Position numbers and translations under genes: made by a program. From NCBI GenBank assembly GCA_964030475.1, contig CAXIPT010000008.1, positions 2,542,141-2,606,140 of the forward strand: 64,000 nt of DNA. Direction: 5' to 3'. Of this stretch, positions 36,782 through 60,739 are shown one piece after another; position 1 is the stretch's first letter; each line of letters begins with the position of its first letter. Source of the DNA: Tethya wilhelma. Taxonomy: Eukaryota; Porifera; Demospongiae; Tethyida; Tethyidae. A model generated the notes under the pieces. That model did no database searches, was not told the DNA's origin, and was given only the letters and a program-made list of their open reading frames with translations.

Positions 36782-38413
36782 TCATGGTGAAGGGGGTAGT
36801 GCAGCCCTCCATCCTGCCTGTAACATTTTACGAAGGGACTCCACAGTGCTCTTCATACTGTCTTCATGGGCCAGGTTGACATTCTCATCATTGAAGAACA
36901 CAGTGGGCTGTGTGTGATCGTAAAGCTCTGTGCCCCAAATTTGTGAAAAGTTGGCAGTGGCTGTGGTGCGATTGAAACGATACCACTCAGTGAAACGGTA
37001 GTTATCCACTCGAATGGAATACCCCATCACACTCTCATCGTGCTCAGTACTACTGAAGGCAGGCATGTTTGGTATCTGAGTCATTCCTTGAGCTGGACGT
37101 GGGTACTGAGAGAATGCAGCCTTCTTCCACTCCTGATCTGGATCTTTTAGCAGTGGGGTAACACTTGTTCCCTCGACACACACAAGTGGCTTCTTTTCTT
37201 CATCGGGGCACATTGGTGGTACGTCCAGTCCAGCAAGCTCTGCAAGGGTAGGGAAAATGTCGATTAGTTCTACAAATGCCTTTGTACGCATTCCTTTATC
37301 AGTGACTCCTGGTACTTTAAGAACGAAGGGAACATGTGTAGCATCTTCAAAGTTTGTATGCTTGCACCAGTGGTTGTGTTCTCCCAACTGCCATCCGTGG
37401 TCAGCCCATAGCACTATGATGGTGTCATCTGCAAACCCTAACTTTTCCATTTCTGCAATAACCCTTCCAATCTGTGCATCAGTGTAGCTCACACAGGAAT
37501 AATAGGCTCTTCTTAGAACTCGTGTGTAGTCTTCTGAAATGCGGCATTCTTTGCCATAAAATGATGCCTGGACATCAGTGAGGCACTTCTGCAAGTCAGG
37601 ATAGAATTGTTTGATGTCAGAGTAAGCATAAATTTCAATAAGTGCTCTTGCAATTGGAGGGAAGTCCTTTGGTACATCAGGATTTTTGGGTAGCTCAATC
37701 TTATCTGCTGGTGGATACATGTCATAGTACTTTTTAGCACAGTAAAAGGGTAGGTGGGGTTTGTGGAAGCCAACAGCCAGGAAGAAAGGAGAATCATCTC
37801 CCTTACTTCTGTTTTGCTTGATTTGCTTTAAAGTGTCTATAGCATTGTCTGCAATCTTTCCATCTCGTAAGTCACTGTCTGGGGAGTCAAATGAATGCCA
37901 CGATGTATGGTTAGCACTATCACCGGGAGCATGGAAATATGGCAAACTCCACGAATATGCTTTATCATCATTTCCACTGGGTCCTCCTGGATGAAATATC
38001 TTTCCCATACCAGCACTCACGTAGCCATTGTCCTTGAAGTATTGTGGGATTGTAGTGGCATTTGTAATGGGTCTCCAGTACTCATCAGGGGAAATACGCC
38101 ACACATGGTTTGAATCAGGACGTCTTCCAGTGAGCAGAGAAGCTCTGGATGGTGAGCACACTGCAATCTGACAGTAGGCTCTCTCAAACACCATAGATTC
38201 AGAGGCTAGCTTGTCAATGTGGGGAGACTTCACAAAATCAATGCCATAAGTACCCAGTTCAGGTCGTAAGTCATCAACCGCAAAGAAGAGTACATTCTTT
38301 AGCTTTTGTTGACCATTGGTAGGTGAAGCAACAACAACATAGTTGTTGAATGCTAGAATTGCAACAAAACACAGCAGACTGCTATACTTGATCATCTTTC
38401 TTATGTTGAACAA
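36782..38413 (-). CDS. IDS: iduronate-2-sulfatase, intronless
   Basis: Lysosomal sulfatase that removes the 2-sulfate of iduronate in dermatan and heparan sulfate. The 543-residue frame is near the human enzyme length (550). It has a signal peptide (residues 7-27, IKYSSLLCFVAILAFNNYVVV). The metal site is VDDLRPELG. The sulfatase signature CSPSRASLLTGRRPDS holds the Cys converted to formylglycine. Further blocks are STIPQYF-like TTIPQYFKDNGYVSAGMGKI, FFLAVGFHKPHLPF, ADHGWQLGEH and SQYPRPAQGMTQ. Order and motifs follow IDS rather than other sulfatases. The gene has no introns, unlike its multi-exon neighbours and the vertebrate orthologue. The longest start has a second in-frame ATG at codon 7, equally plausible. 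Confidence 0.93.
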   Translation of the reverse strand: MFNIRKMIKYSSLLCFVAILAFNNYVVVASPTNGQQKLKNVLFFAVDDLRPELGTYGIDFVKSPHIDKLASESMVFERAYCQIAVCSPSRASLLTGRRPDSNHVWRISPDEYWRPITNATTIPQYFKDNGYVSAGMGKIFHPGGPSGNDDKAYSWSLPYFHAPGDSANHTSWHSFDSPDSDLRDGKIADNAIDTLKQIKQNRSKGDDSPFFLAVGFHKPHLPFYCAKKYYDMYPPADKIELPKNPDVPKDFPPIARALIEIYAYSDIKQFYPDLQKCLTDVQASFYGKECRISEDYTRVLRRAYYSCVSYTDAQIGRVIAEMEKLGFADDTIIVLWADHGWQLGEHNHWCKHTNFEDATHVPFVLKVPGVTDKGMRTKAFVELIDIFPTLAELAGLDVPPMCPDEEKKPLVCVEGTSVTPLLKDPDQEWKKAAFSQYPRPAQGMTQIPNMPAFSSTEHDESVMGYSIRVDNYRFTEWYRFNRTTATANFSQIWGTELYDHTQPTVFFNDENVNLAHEDSMKSTVESLRKMLQAGWRAALPPSP

Positions 38414-39456
38414 ATTAATTATTGGTTGTGAATACCCTTAACAATAACATGTGATGCTACAAATAAATTCATATCTAAAGTGATAATTACGTGAGCATTA
38501 CGTATGCAGATTAATAATAAGTTTGGGTATACAAACAGTAAGAGGTAGAGGCACACGGCATGCATATTGGGCATTGGACCAGCCAAAACAAAAATAAGAC
38601 CAACATTGTGATAATAAATCTGAGTGCACAGTATATTCTCTGTAACTAGAGTGATGAACAACAACTGTTGATGACGGTTTGATCAGCGCTCCTAGTCCAT
38701 AACCTTTTCATCAGAAATTAACATACAATGCCATTGAATTTTGTTGCCAAGCAAATATTCTTGCATTTCTTAGAGTATAATAATATTATAGGCCAGACTA
38801 TTGTTATGCTGATATAACATGCAGGGGTTATTAATTTAGAAACTAGAAGATAATTTTGATGTTAAACATGGAGGTATTTTTGATTAAGTCACTACACTGC
38901 TGTGATTCTTACACCTCCCCCTCCCCCTCCCCCAAATTTAACTTGCAAATTTTAAATATCAAATATCTCCTAAAACTTGAACTTCACCTTTATAATATCG
39001 TGAGTGGTAAGGGCTTTAACAAGTATCCAAATGCCAAGACAAAATACAAGAACAGAGTAGTTGCTTAAATACAAAAAGGAGAACATAATTTATAGAACAT
39101 TCTAAAGTCACACACATCCTGTCTACACATTAACTATTTACATCCTAGACATAAAGCTAAACATTCTATATCACAAAGTGGAAAAGAGATATAGCACATC
39201 ACAAAAGTTATTCTAAAAGTATGATTAACAGGAAATACATTAAGCTACAAAGTAAAACATCAACACAATTAAAATATTACTAAAGACTTCTAAAGAGTTC
39301 AAAAGATTATCACAATTACTTCTAATAAACTCAATAATTATAATTTTACCTTACAGAACATTATAGTGCTAACAAAAATGTACGATTGTTATTAAAAGTT
39401 CATGTACTACTTGCTACATTAATTCTAATACAAAACAATATTATCTAGTAAAAAGT
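38414..39456. other. intergenic, no gene seen
   Basis: A+T-rich sequence between the sulfatase start and the receptor kinase stop, probably the sulfatase promoter and the kinase 3' UTR. A C-rich run (cctccccctccccctccccc) is at about 38911-38930. Small open frames here have no support. Confidence 0.55.
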
Positions 39457-50982
<11,526 letters not shown>

Positions 50983-51069
50983 CTGCAAAATGAAATTGAA
51001 CTGGAGATTAATTTTATCCATTAAATTCAAGTCATTGGTTCATTTTTGTTGGACCGGCTACTTTCTGTA

Positions 51070-51366
51070 ATCAAAGGGGGGTGGCCTGGTGACTTGTTCA
51101 CCATTGACTCGGACTCCCAAACCATGGGTAGGTGGTTCGAGTCCCTCCAGTGCCACAGGCCGGTATTTGTTTCTTATTTTCTCTTTCGAGCTCTGCCTAG
51201 GAGTTAACTCAACTCTACCCCGAAAAATGAGGAGGTGAATTTCACCTCATCCTTCGGAGGGGATGTAAAGCCGTCGGTCCGGGGACCTGTGTTCATTAGC
51301 CCTAGGCTATTTGTAGGCCCTTGTTAGCCACAATTGTGGTAAACCCGAAGGGGCAGTTAAAAGAGT
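51070..51366 (+). mobile_element. tRNA-derived SINE, copy 1
   Basis: The head contains an A-box-like tggcctggtga and a B-box ggttcgagtcc (51129-51139), the internal RNA polymerase III promoter of tRNA genes. A body follows with gaggggatgtaaagccgtcg and ggtaaacccgaaggggca. The head does not fold into a full tRNA with an anticodon arm I can defend. The second copy is at 62129-62412. The middle may correspond to a widely shared SINE central domain, which is an inference. Confidence 0.75.
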
Positions 51367-51715
51367 TGTACACACAAGTCTCAAGGTTGTCCATACAAAG
51401 CAACTGTTAATGACTTTTTTGTAGTCTGTCAATCAAAAATTTCTACTATAAATTATAGAGCTTGCAATTACATCATCAAGTTTTAATAACTTTTAATTAT
51501 CTCTGTAAAAATTTTCCTGATAAGTTGAAATTTAAATTTCAGGGCTTAATCTTCATTAATTTTATAGAATTTTTAAAGATACCACTTTTTGTATTATTCA
51601 CATGCAACACAATAACTGACCTAGCCCACATATTACATGCGTGTAATTATCACCTTGAAACAGCATGTATTTGAGAAGATTAGTGGGTGTGTTAATAGAT
51701 GACGTGTATATCAGG

Positions 51716-51850
51716 CCTGTAGCCAGTATTCTTGAAAGGGGGTGCGTTATTGATTACTCTAAAAAGCAGAAAATCTAGGTGGGGTCTGGGGGCATACTCC
51801 CCCAGAAAATTTTCGAAATTTAGGGTAATTTAGGTGCATATTGGTGCATT
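51716..51850. repeat. dispersed repeat with perfect-looking hairpin
   Basis: The core ctgggggcatactcccccag (51786-51805) is an inverted repeat followed by aaaattttcgaaattt. A diverged relative is at about 63320-63390 (ggtccaggggcatgctc .. gaaattttgagatttt). Source element not identified. Confidence 0.5.
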
Positions 51851-52024
51851 CTGGAATATCTTTTATCCACAACTTAAACGTTTTATGATTATGCCAGAGT
51901 CTTAGTTGTTCTGCAATCTCTATGTCTGAAAATGCCCACCAACTCTTTCTAAGAGTCCTCAGAACTTGTTTAGGGTATAATATGTAGAACAACTAACCTA
52001 GTAGTATACCTGGTTGATGAAGAA

Positions 52025-52290
52025 GCTTACAACTGACAACTGTGTTGGCAAAATTGAGAAATTGTTAGCAAGTACAGCAAGTGTCTGGGCTTGAAAATGG
52101 AACAAAACTAAATTCTCAAAGTGATAGAGTAAATAGAAATGTAATAACTAGTTATCTAGTGTTGGCCAAAAATCTGGGCTAAAAATACACACTGCTTTTT
52201 CTGTAGATCACTTCTCTCCATACTTTTAGAATGGGGGGTTAAGGTACATTAATCGAGAAATGATATCAAAGTATTTCAGCACAAGCGCAA
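52025..52290. repeat. diverged direct repeat, partner at 52885-53155
   Basis: Both copies share tgtgttagcaaagttgagaaat-like starts, caaagtgatag, gccaaaaatctgggctaaaa and the ending gaatgggggtt(c/a)aagg. No coding sign; an old local duplication or two fragments of one transposon. Confidence 0.6.
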
Positions 52291-53216
52291 ACAGTGTTTA
52301 CCATATGCAGGCACTCTTTGGGGCCTGGGAATGAGGCTAAATACTGATTTAGTTTAACAACTAAAGTTTAAGATGTAAAAAAAAATGTTTGAAAAAACTT
52401 ACTGTCTTGTGAAGCATTACTATTATCATCATACGGATCCATCGATAGTCATTTTTAATTTTGTTATAACTTCCTAACTATTTACAGCTGGAATTTTTGG
52501 CTGTAGTAAATGCTAAGATAGTTTTTTTTAGTCTTGCTCAATTTTCGAAGAAAATATATGTGAGAGTGAAGCCTGGGAACAAGGTTTTATGAACACAGCT
52601 ATGCATTATATTTAGCAGTAGCATGTATATGCTTTGCAAATTCAATTTTTTATACCAGTATATTTGATAGCCTCATATAAATACGTAGTTCTGTTTCTGC
52701 TTCTACGACAGTGCCATGTGCAAAGCCTGATCTATGTGCAGTTATTCTTAGCCTTGTTCCCAGGCCTGAAAAAGGGCCTCACACATACTGTTTGAACATG
52801 CATGCACATAATTATTGCCGTGAAAATGAGAAGATTTGTAAGTGTGTTCATAGATGATGTTTAATAAATATATTGAACCCTAAAGACTCTTAGCTTAGAA
52901 TCAACAAATGTGTTAGCAAAGTTGAGAAATCTTCAGCAGTGAGCGTCAATGCTCAAAAAATGAAACAAAAACTAACAAGGAGACTAATCCAAAGTGATAG
53001 AAATACATCCGGCGACTGTTACTCTTTAGCCAAAAATTTGGGCTAAAAATACTACTATTGCTGAATATAGATCATTAATTTTCTTTTCATACTTTTCGAA
53101 TGGGGGTTCAAGGAACACTAATTGAGAAGTGAGGTCAAAATCTATGGACATTTGCACCAAAGGTTACTTGTACAAGAGTGAATTGCTTACTAGTAAGTAA
53201 ATGATAATTCATATAA

Positions 53217-53604
53217 TATTAAAAATTTCAAAAAAAAAGTAGTGTAGGAATGGGCAGTGCGGTAAAAAGTATTGGAACAAGGCATGATCTCAATTTCGGC
53301 ACATGACTATTTCATTTTTATTCTTGTCAGTTGATTCTTCCTAAGGATCCTGCTAAGTGTCGTAAATACAACGATCTGTACAATAGTGCGGTAGCTTATT
53401 ATTGTATTAGTTCAATCAGTAGGCTAAGCAGTGGAGCAAACTACAACAGACAGGTAACTTAAACTGGACTGCCGGCCAAGAGTTGGGTATATATAAAAAT
53501 AAAGTAGTCATGTGCCGAAATTGAGACCATGCCTTGTTCCAATACTTTTTACCGCACTGCCCATTCCTACACTATTTTTTTTTCCCGAAATTTTTACTAC
53601 TTGT
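53217..53604. mobile_element. second MITE of the 503-bp family, different interior
   Basis: The inverted arms (agtgtaggaatgggcagtgc .. cggcacatgactatttc and its complement at about 53505-53604) match the element at 45697-46199, but the ~175-bp interior is unrelated to that one. Its orientation with its flank (53605-53790) is opposite to the first copy. Confidence 0.78.
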
Positions 53605-54336
53605 TCATTCACTTTTTTTCAACACTACAGTGTGGAAACTATATATTAGAGACTGGTTAGTCCTTACAAAAGCTTGAGTAGCCGCTATGCACTACATTTA
53701 GTGGAGGAGGCTAATGCGCATGCGCATAATAATGCCACGTGGATAATGACCTTTGAACTCTACAAGAAGATGGCTACATTGAATTTATACTCTAAGTTTC
53801 AAGGCTTATTTATGATGAAAACGCGAGTATCAAGGAATGTAGTACCTATGAAAAGAACTTACTTTGTGTTGTCAAAGTTGGCTCAACGCATTCTGGTTCT
53901 CTGGAAATGCTTTTCAAGCCTGAGTAAATCAGTTAGGAAGTACGTACGTAAGTAAGTTAGAACAACAAAAATGGCACTATGGTGGCTTCCCACTAGCGCT
54001 CTCTACGAGTGCTGAGGAAAATTTTTGCAAGTTTTAATCCCTGTAAGCAGTTGGTAATCTGTTAGTGAGAGCCTCTGAGCAACTTTGAAAGTTTGATTTT
54101 GTTTGACTAGATTTTTATGGTGACCAACATTTTGTATTGTGTCTATGGGACAGTCGGCCCATTCCTACTATACGTACTACCGTAAGTATGCGGTGGCCCG
54201 GTAGTGTAAATCGATTTTGTGATTGAACCGAAGTTGCGAATTGCACGCCAATTCAATTCGTTTAATTAGATATTCGGTTATTTAGATCAGCTATATACGG
54301 TAGTCCGTTTTCTAAGCGAACGGATCTGTTTGCTGA

Positions 54337-55260
54337 CCGTCCAAGGCCTCGTTTCACAAGAAAACAAGCTGTTCTCTGAGAGAAAAACTCTGACTGCATG
54401 CTGAGCAGCCGTACGCTATGAAAATGAGCCTGTTCGCTGACAGGACACGGTGTTTGCTCACAGAACAACTCTGACCGGATACTGATCGACCCGTTTGCTA
54501 TGAAGACGAGACTGTTTGCTGACAGAACACAGTGTTTGCTCACAGAACAACTCTGTTCGGATACTGATCGACCCGTTTGCTATGAAGACGTAACTGTTTG
54601 CTGACAGAACATAGTGTTTGCCCACAGAACAACTCTGTCCGGATGCTGATCGACCCGTTTGCTGTGAGGACAGGCTGTTCACTATTAAATAGAACACTTC
54701 TGTCCGGATACTGATCAACCCGTTTGCTATGAAGACGAGACCGTTTCAACTTTGCTAACAGAACACACTGTTTGCTCACAGAACAACTCTGTCCGGATAC
54801 TGATTGACCCGTTTGCTGTGAGGACAGGCTGTTTGCTAACAGAATACTGACACTGTTTGCTCACAGAACAACTCTGGCTGGATGCTAGCTGATTGACCAG
54901 TTTGCTATGAATACAAACAGGGCTGTTTGCTAACTGAACACGCTGTTTGCTTACGCAACAACTCTGGTCCACTGCTGATCAATGAGCCTGTTTGCTATAT
55001 GAAGACGAGGCTGTTCTCTGACTGAATGCAGTGTTTGCTCACAGAACATGTACAACTCTGATCAGTTGCTGATTGACCAGTTTACAATGAGGACAGATGT
55101 TTGCTATTTGAACAGAATTAATTTGCTCACAGAGTGGCCAAAAAAAAAACAGCAAAAAACTCTGACGAGATCTGATCAATTAACCCATATGCTATGAAGA
55201 TAAACTGTTTACTCACAAAAAAATCTCTGACCAGAGTGCTGATTGACCCACTTGGTATGG
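54337..55260 (-). repeat. ~80-bp tandem array, copy 2 (left arm)
   Basis: Same unit as at 47811 in reverse orientation (tttgctcacagaacaactct, ccgtttgctatgaagacg). Units are more diverged toward the inner side (55000-55260). Confidence 0.87.
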
Positions 55261-56865
55261 ATGAGACATACATGTTATACATGTTCTAGCTACCTTTGCA
55301 CCTTTACTGAGTTGTGTTGAAGTTATACGCTGCCAAACAAATGTCATTGTAATTGGTGCGCACTTGTAAATGTATACATAAACACTAGTTGTAATAACTA
55401 TTAAATTTTATTATAGATTCTAAAATGTTCTGTTGTTATGTTTTTCACACTATTAAGTGTTTGTGCTTAACTACAGTAACTAGTTAGATGATGCAAAACT
55501 GGTTTGACAATCTGAAAACTGGTTAAGTTTGACCATCTTAGTAGTATTTAAGCTGATTTTTTTTGATTTCTTCAGCTTTACTAATATGTTATGAAAAATT
55601 TTCAATTTTACTTCTATAATAATTTATTTTTTGAAGTCTTTTTTGTATTAGAAAATTATTCTGATCTAACAAATAATTAAAACTACAAGACACTCATGCA
55701 GAGGCAATCTTTAATCCAAAGGAATTCAGAATCTGCAAAATGACCAAGATCAAACATTCCTCGACAACGATCGGTGCTAAATCTAATTATACTGTATGTT
55801 TGAGTTTATGTTTGGACAAAATTAAGTACAGAACACAAGCTTAAGGCAAGAAAGTTGGAGCCTTTATTATTATATCACCAATGCATGCATGATATTGTGT
55901 ACTCAGAAGTATACATAAATTCTGAATAATTCATGTTCCAAAATAATAATTGGGTATGCATGCTTGACTTAATAAAATTGTGTCAAAATAATATATTATT
56001 TCTTCTAACACTATTTACTACACTGACAATGTCATGCGCATAAGTGCATGCACTTAATGCACTTAATGGAATTGCCTATGGTAGCCTCATGCACATTCTG
56101 CTTTTAATTTTTCCCTTTACTTTGATGTTCTCACATTAATTTTAACCTATTCTACTCTATTTATGCTTCTATTCTTCCTGGTCAATATGACCATCACTAT
56201 AGAAGTTAATCAGTTAAAAGTACTTCTATTTTTCGTCCCTTCTAGTAATCAGGACCATTAAGTTTGACCAAAAACTCTGTAATATCAAAAATTTAGCCCT
56301 ATATTCTGCTTCTCTCTCAAAAGACCCTATTCTGCTCAAAGACTATTTGCCGGCAGAATGTGCATGCATGTCTCTACCTATTGGCATCCCATAATATTAT
56401 ATGACAATGATATCGATGCTAATGAAATTGATCATTATCAGTTGCAAAAGTTAACTTACTTGTCTACCTACCATATAAAATCTTCATGTGCTTTGTTATT
56501 AATGTATTTGCAGTGCATGCATCAACCTAGCTACTGCATGGTGGCTCGTCTATATATAGTCACTGTACAGGCAGATATCTTATATAAAACATCAAAATTT
56601 AAAAGTGAATACTCTCTGCATGGTCTGTTTCATGTGGATGACAAGAATTAATAATATTATTATTGATTAACATGTTAATATTTGCCATGATCAATGCAGT
56701 TCAGCTAGCCTGCTAGCAACAATGATATCTTGACACCATGCAATTGAATTCAACTCATGGACAAGTTGAATTCATGCGTGCAATCCCAAGCATTGTAATA
56801 GTAAATTATTATAATATAATGCTTGCAATGGTGAATTGCATTGTGTGAACAGAATGTAAATAGAT

Positions 56866-59312
56866 ATTATGAGTCACTGAGGATGAAATCAAAAAAAAAA
56901 CACTGACAGACAAAATCCTACACTGTACATGCAGGATTTGCCGCAACTATCAATTTTTACTATAGTAAAATAATTGCCATAAAAAACAGACTAGGACATC
57001 ATCAGAATAAAGCATGAGACTTGACAGACTGTTCATCTTCCTGAGACATGACAATTATTGCATGGACAAGCAAGGTATGTAACATTTTGCTTAATTTCAA
57101 CAGCACATGCAGGTGCATGACATTGTATAGTTCCCACCCATCCGGCTGACTGTATAATTTTATGTTTGAAAGATGACCATTCAGTTTCTCCAGCTAATTT
57201 AAGGCAGCAGTCACAATAACAATAATTGTGATATTTCTAGCAATTTTTTTCTATTCAGATTTGTCAAAATTTACCAGAAATTCTACCAAATATTTTAGCA
57301 AGCCCTTAGTTCATAAGGATAATTCAAAATTAAAATATATAGAACGATTAAATTTTAAACTGCGAATGACAAGAATTTTATGTAACCCCTTATGCATGAT
57401 TATTATGGTTGCATAGCTTGTTTCATGGTACAAAATTTGACCTTTAATGTCCCGTGTATAATAATTATTCTATATATCTATAATGCATGAGGCGTACAAA
57501 TTTGTACGCCCTCAAAATATGAAAGGGTGTACAAATTTATATCCATGCATGTGTGAAGGATTGGACTTATTTGGCTATATTATTTTTATTTTTTAAGAAA
57601 ATTGTGCATAGGAATATATAATGGAGGATGTGGTTTCTTTATAGTTGTGATCTAGGCTATTCCTTGTGCAATATTTAGGCTTTTCATGTGTTTTAATATC
57701 CTAAGTGATCTGAGCTGTTGATGTATGATGTCTGTTCATTTTCTAGTTATGCTTTTGAGTTTATTTCCTTATTTTGTGTTTGCTACTATATGGTCAGACA
57801 TGCATTAGATGCTTGGTTTTACTTGTGGTTTTTCTTTAGTTCTTATTTCCTGTACTGGTTTATTTTCTTTGATGTTTTGTATAGGGATTAGGTCATAGGC
57901 TAGAATTTGCTATATAAGCTAGGAGCATTTTTGTTGTATTTGTCCTCCGTTTTTGAATCAAACATCCACACACAGTCATTGGCGCTCAACTTCACACTCG
58001 GCTCCTTTACAGCGTGCATGTCAGAATTCACACAATATTGTTTAAATATTGTAGCTAAATTTTACTCGTATGCTGAAATTTGACAAGAACTTATAGTATC
58101 CTCTCATTTGATAAACGGGACACCATTAATTATTTCCATAATGTGCTGTACAGATATTATTTGACATAGTTTTAACATTGATAAGAACACATAATATCGG
58201 ACTGTTATTACTATTATTCAACTGCTAAAGCTGAAGTTAGGCTATTGGATTCTGATTCAGATAGCTCTTTAAAAGAGATTCAATTTAACGATGTGATGTT
58301 TTACTAGACCCATCCCCATGCAGGTCCTATGAGGCTAGCATGTTTTTTTTTTTGTGTGTGTGTTGTGTACCCCACTCCCCTACTTGCACCTCTTGTTGGT
58401 GTGTATGACGAAATAATAATAATAATATTTATTATTATAGTCAAGCAAAAAATAATGACACCTTAATTCATTAATGACACCTGCATTCACAAAATTCAAA
58501 GCTAACCTATATAAGGGTTGGTTTCCTTGCTGTTAGCTAGCTGCCTTGTTCTGTTTGCCACGCATTATATATACATATTGGCTCTTATAATATAATCTGT
58601 CAATGTTTCCTCACTGTTTGCTTGTTCTGTTTGCCAAATTAACATAGTGACCCTTATATACTAATGATTATGTTGACGTCCTAATGATTCAAAAATTTTT
58701 CACTTTTTTTTAGTTACTAGCTCTGCATGCTGCTATTGAACAGACTTGTGTATCCGATATGGATCAGAAATGTTCTGTATAAGTGCAGTGAGTCAATCAT
58801 GATTATGTAGTAAGAGTTAACTTAGTTAATTAGGCCCCATAAGCCAAACTGGTAGCATGCTCTGAGTGTGTTCTGTCAGCACTGAATGGTCTCATCTTCA
58901 TAGGTGTTATATTATTATTACTAATATAATCATGGGTCAATTAGCATCCAGTCAGAGTTCTTAACAGCGTATTCTGTAAGCATTCAATCTAGCTCGTCTT
59001 TATACCAAATGGATTCCAGTCACATGGTTGTTCTTTGAGCAAACAGCGTGTTCAGTTAGCAAACAGCCCTGTTTGTATTCATAGCAAACTGGTCAATCAG
59101 CTAGCATCCAGCCAGAGTTGTTCTGTGAGCAATTACAGTGTGTTCTGTTAGCAAACAACCTGTCCTCACAGCAAACGGGTCAATCAGCATCCGGACAGAG
59201 ATGTTCTGTGGGCAAACACTATTAGTGTCAGCAAACCGTCACGTCTTCATAGCAAACGGGTCGATCAGTATCCGGTCAGAGTTGTTCTGTGAGCAAACAG
59301 CATGCTTTGTCA
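56866..59312. repeat. centre of the foldback element, second copy of the 46.2-48.1 kb segment
   Basis: Parallel to 46199-48060. It carries an extra ~350 bp (57585-57930) and ends in a short ~80-bp array (about 59020-59312) that runs into the right arm. A tatataag string followed by gttgtatttgtcctccg at 57910-57945 could be part of an old LTR, but no pair was found. Confidence 0.8.
57073..57475. repeat. ~390-bp block inverted relative to 46421-46805
   Basis: Outside the block both copies read gcaaggtat on the left and tctataatgcatgagg on the right. Inside, the 57 kb copy is the reverse complement of the 46 kb copy (gtaacattttgcttaatttc against gaaattaagcaaaatgttac). Confidence 0.82.
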
Positions 59313-60739
59313 AATCCACATGAAACAGACCATGCAGAGAGTTTTCACTTTAATAATAATTTTGATGTTTTAAGATATCTGCCTGCACATTGACTATATA
59401 TAGACGAGCCACCATGCAGTAGGTTGATGCATGCACTGCAGATACATTAATAACAAAGCACATGAAGATTTTATACGGTATAGGTAGACAAGTTAACTTT
59501 TGCAACTGATAATGATCAATTTCATTAGCATCGATATCATTGTCATATAATATTATGGGATACCAATAGGTAGAGACATGAACATTCTGCCAGCAAATAG
59601 TCTTTGAGCAGAATAGGGTCTTTTGAGAGAGAAGCAGAATATAGGGTTAAATTTTTGATATTACTGAGTTTTTGGTCAAACTTAATGGTCCTGATTACTA
59701 GAAGGGACGAAAAATAAAAGTACTTTCATTATTTGCTACTAAAATTAATAATTGTACTAATTAGCTGCCTCATAAGTTTAATCAAGCAAAATTGGCATGA
59801 AATGTACTGAGCATTATAGCCTAGAACTGATTAACTTCTATAGTGATGGTCATATTCAATTTGACCAGGAAGAATAGAAGCATAAAATGAATAGGTTAAA
59901 ATTAATGTGAGAACATCAAAGTAAAGGGAAAAATTAAAAGCAGAATGTGAATGAAGCTACCATAGGCAATTCAATTAAGTGCATGCACTCATGTGCATGA
60001 CATTGTCAGTGTAGTAAATAGTGTTAGAAGAAATATTTTGACACAATTATAATTATTAAGTCAAGCATGCATGCCCAATTATTTGGAACATGAATTGTTC
60101 AGAATTTATGTATACTTCTGAGTACACAATATCATGCATTGGTGATACAATAATAAATGCTCCAACTTTCTTGCCTTAAGCTTGTGTTCTGTACTTAATT
60201 TTGTCCAAACATAAACTCATACAGTATAATTAGATTTAGCACTGATCGTTGTCGAGGAATGTTTGATCTTGGTCATTTTGCAGAATTCCTTTGGATTAAA
60301 GATTGCCTCTGCATGAGTGTCTTGTAGTTTTAATTATTTGTTAGATCAGAATAATTTTCTAAAAAGACTTCAAAAAATAAATTATTATAGAAGTAAAATT
60401 GAAAATTTTTCATAACAAATTAGTAAAACTGAAGAACTCAAAAAACATCAGCTTAAATACTACTAAGATGGTCAAATTTAACCAGTTTTCAGTTTGTCAA
60501 ACCAGTTTTGCATCATCTAACTAGTTACTGTAGTTAAGCACAAACACTTAATAGTGTGAAAAACATAACAGAACATTTTAGAATCTATAATAAATAGTTA
60601 TTACAACTAATGTTTATGTATACATTATGCAAGTGCGCACCAATTACAATGACATTTGTTTGGCAGCGCATAACTTCAACACAACTCAGTAAAGGTGCAA
60701 AGGTAGCTAGAACATGTATAACATGTATATGTCTCATCT

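Noticed and set aside
51070..51150. A functional tRNA gene
   Set aside because: A- and B-box-like strings are present, but the cloverleaf with anticodon arm and acceptor stem could not be drawn, and a second copy carries the same SINE body and an A-tail.
53674..53955. 93-codon open frame (MSSRYALHL..)
   Set aside because: It starts inside a segment repeated at 45530-45696, has no splice or similarity support, and its first part is repeat-derived.
57580..57945. LTR retrotransposon end (tatataag plus tggcgctcaac)
   Set aside because: No second LTR, no primer-binding site I can defend and no gag/pol-like frame nearby.
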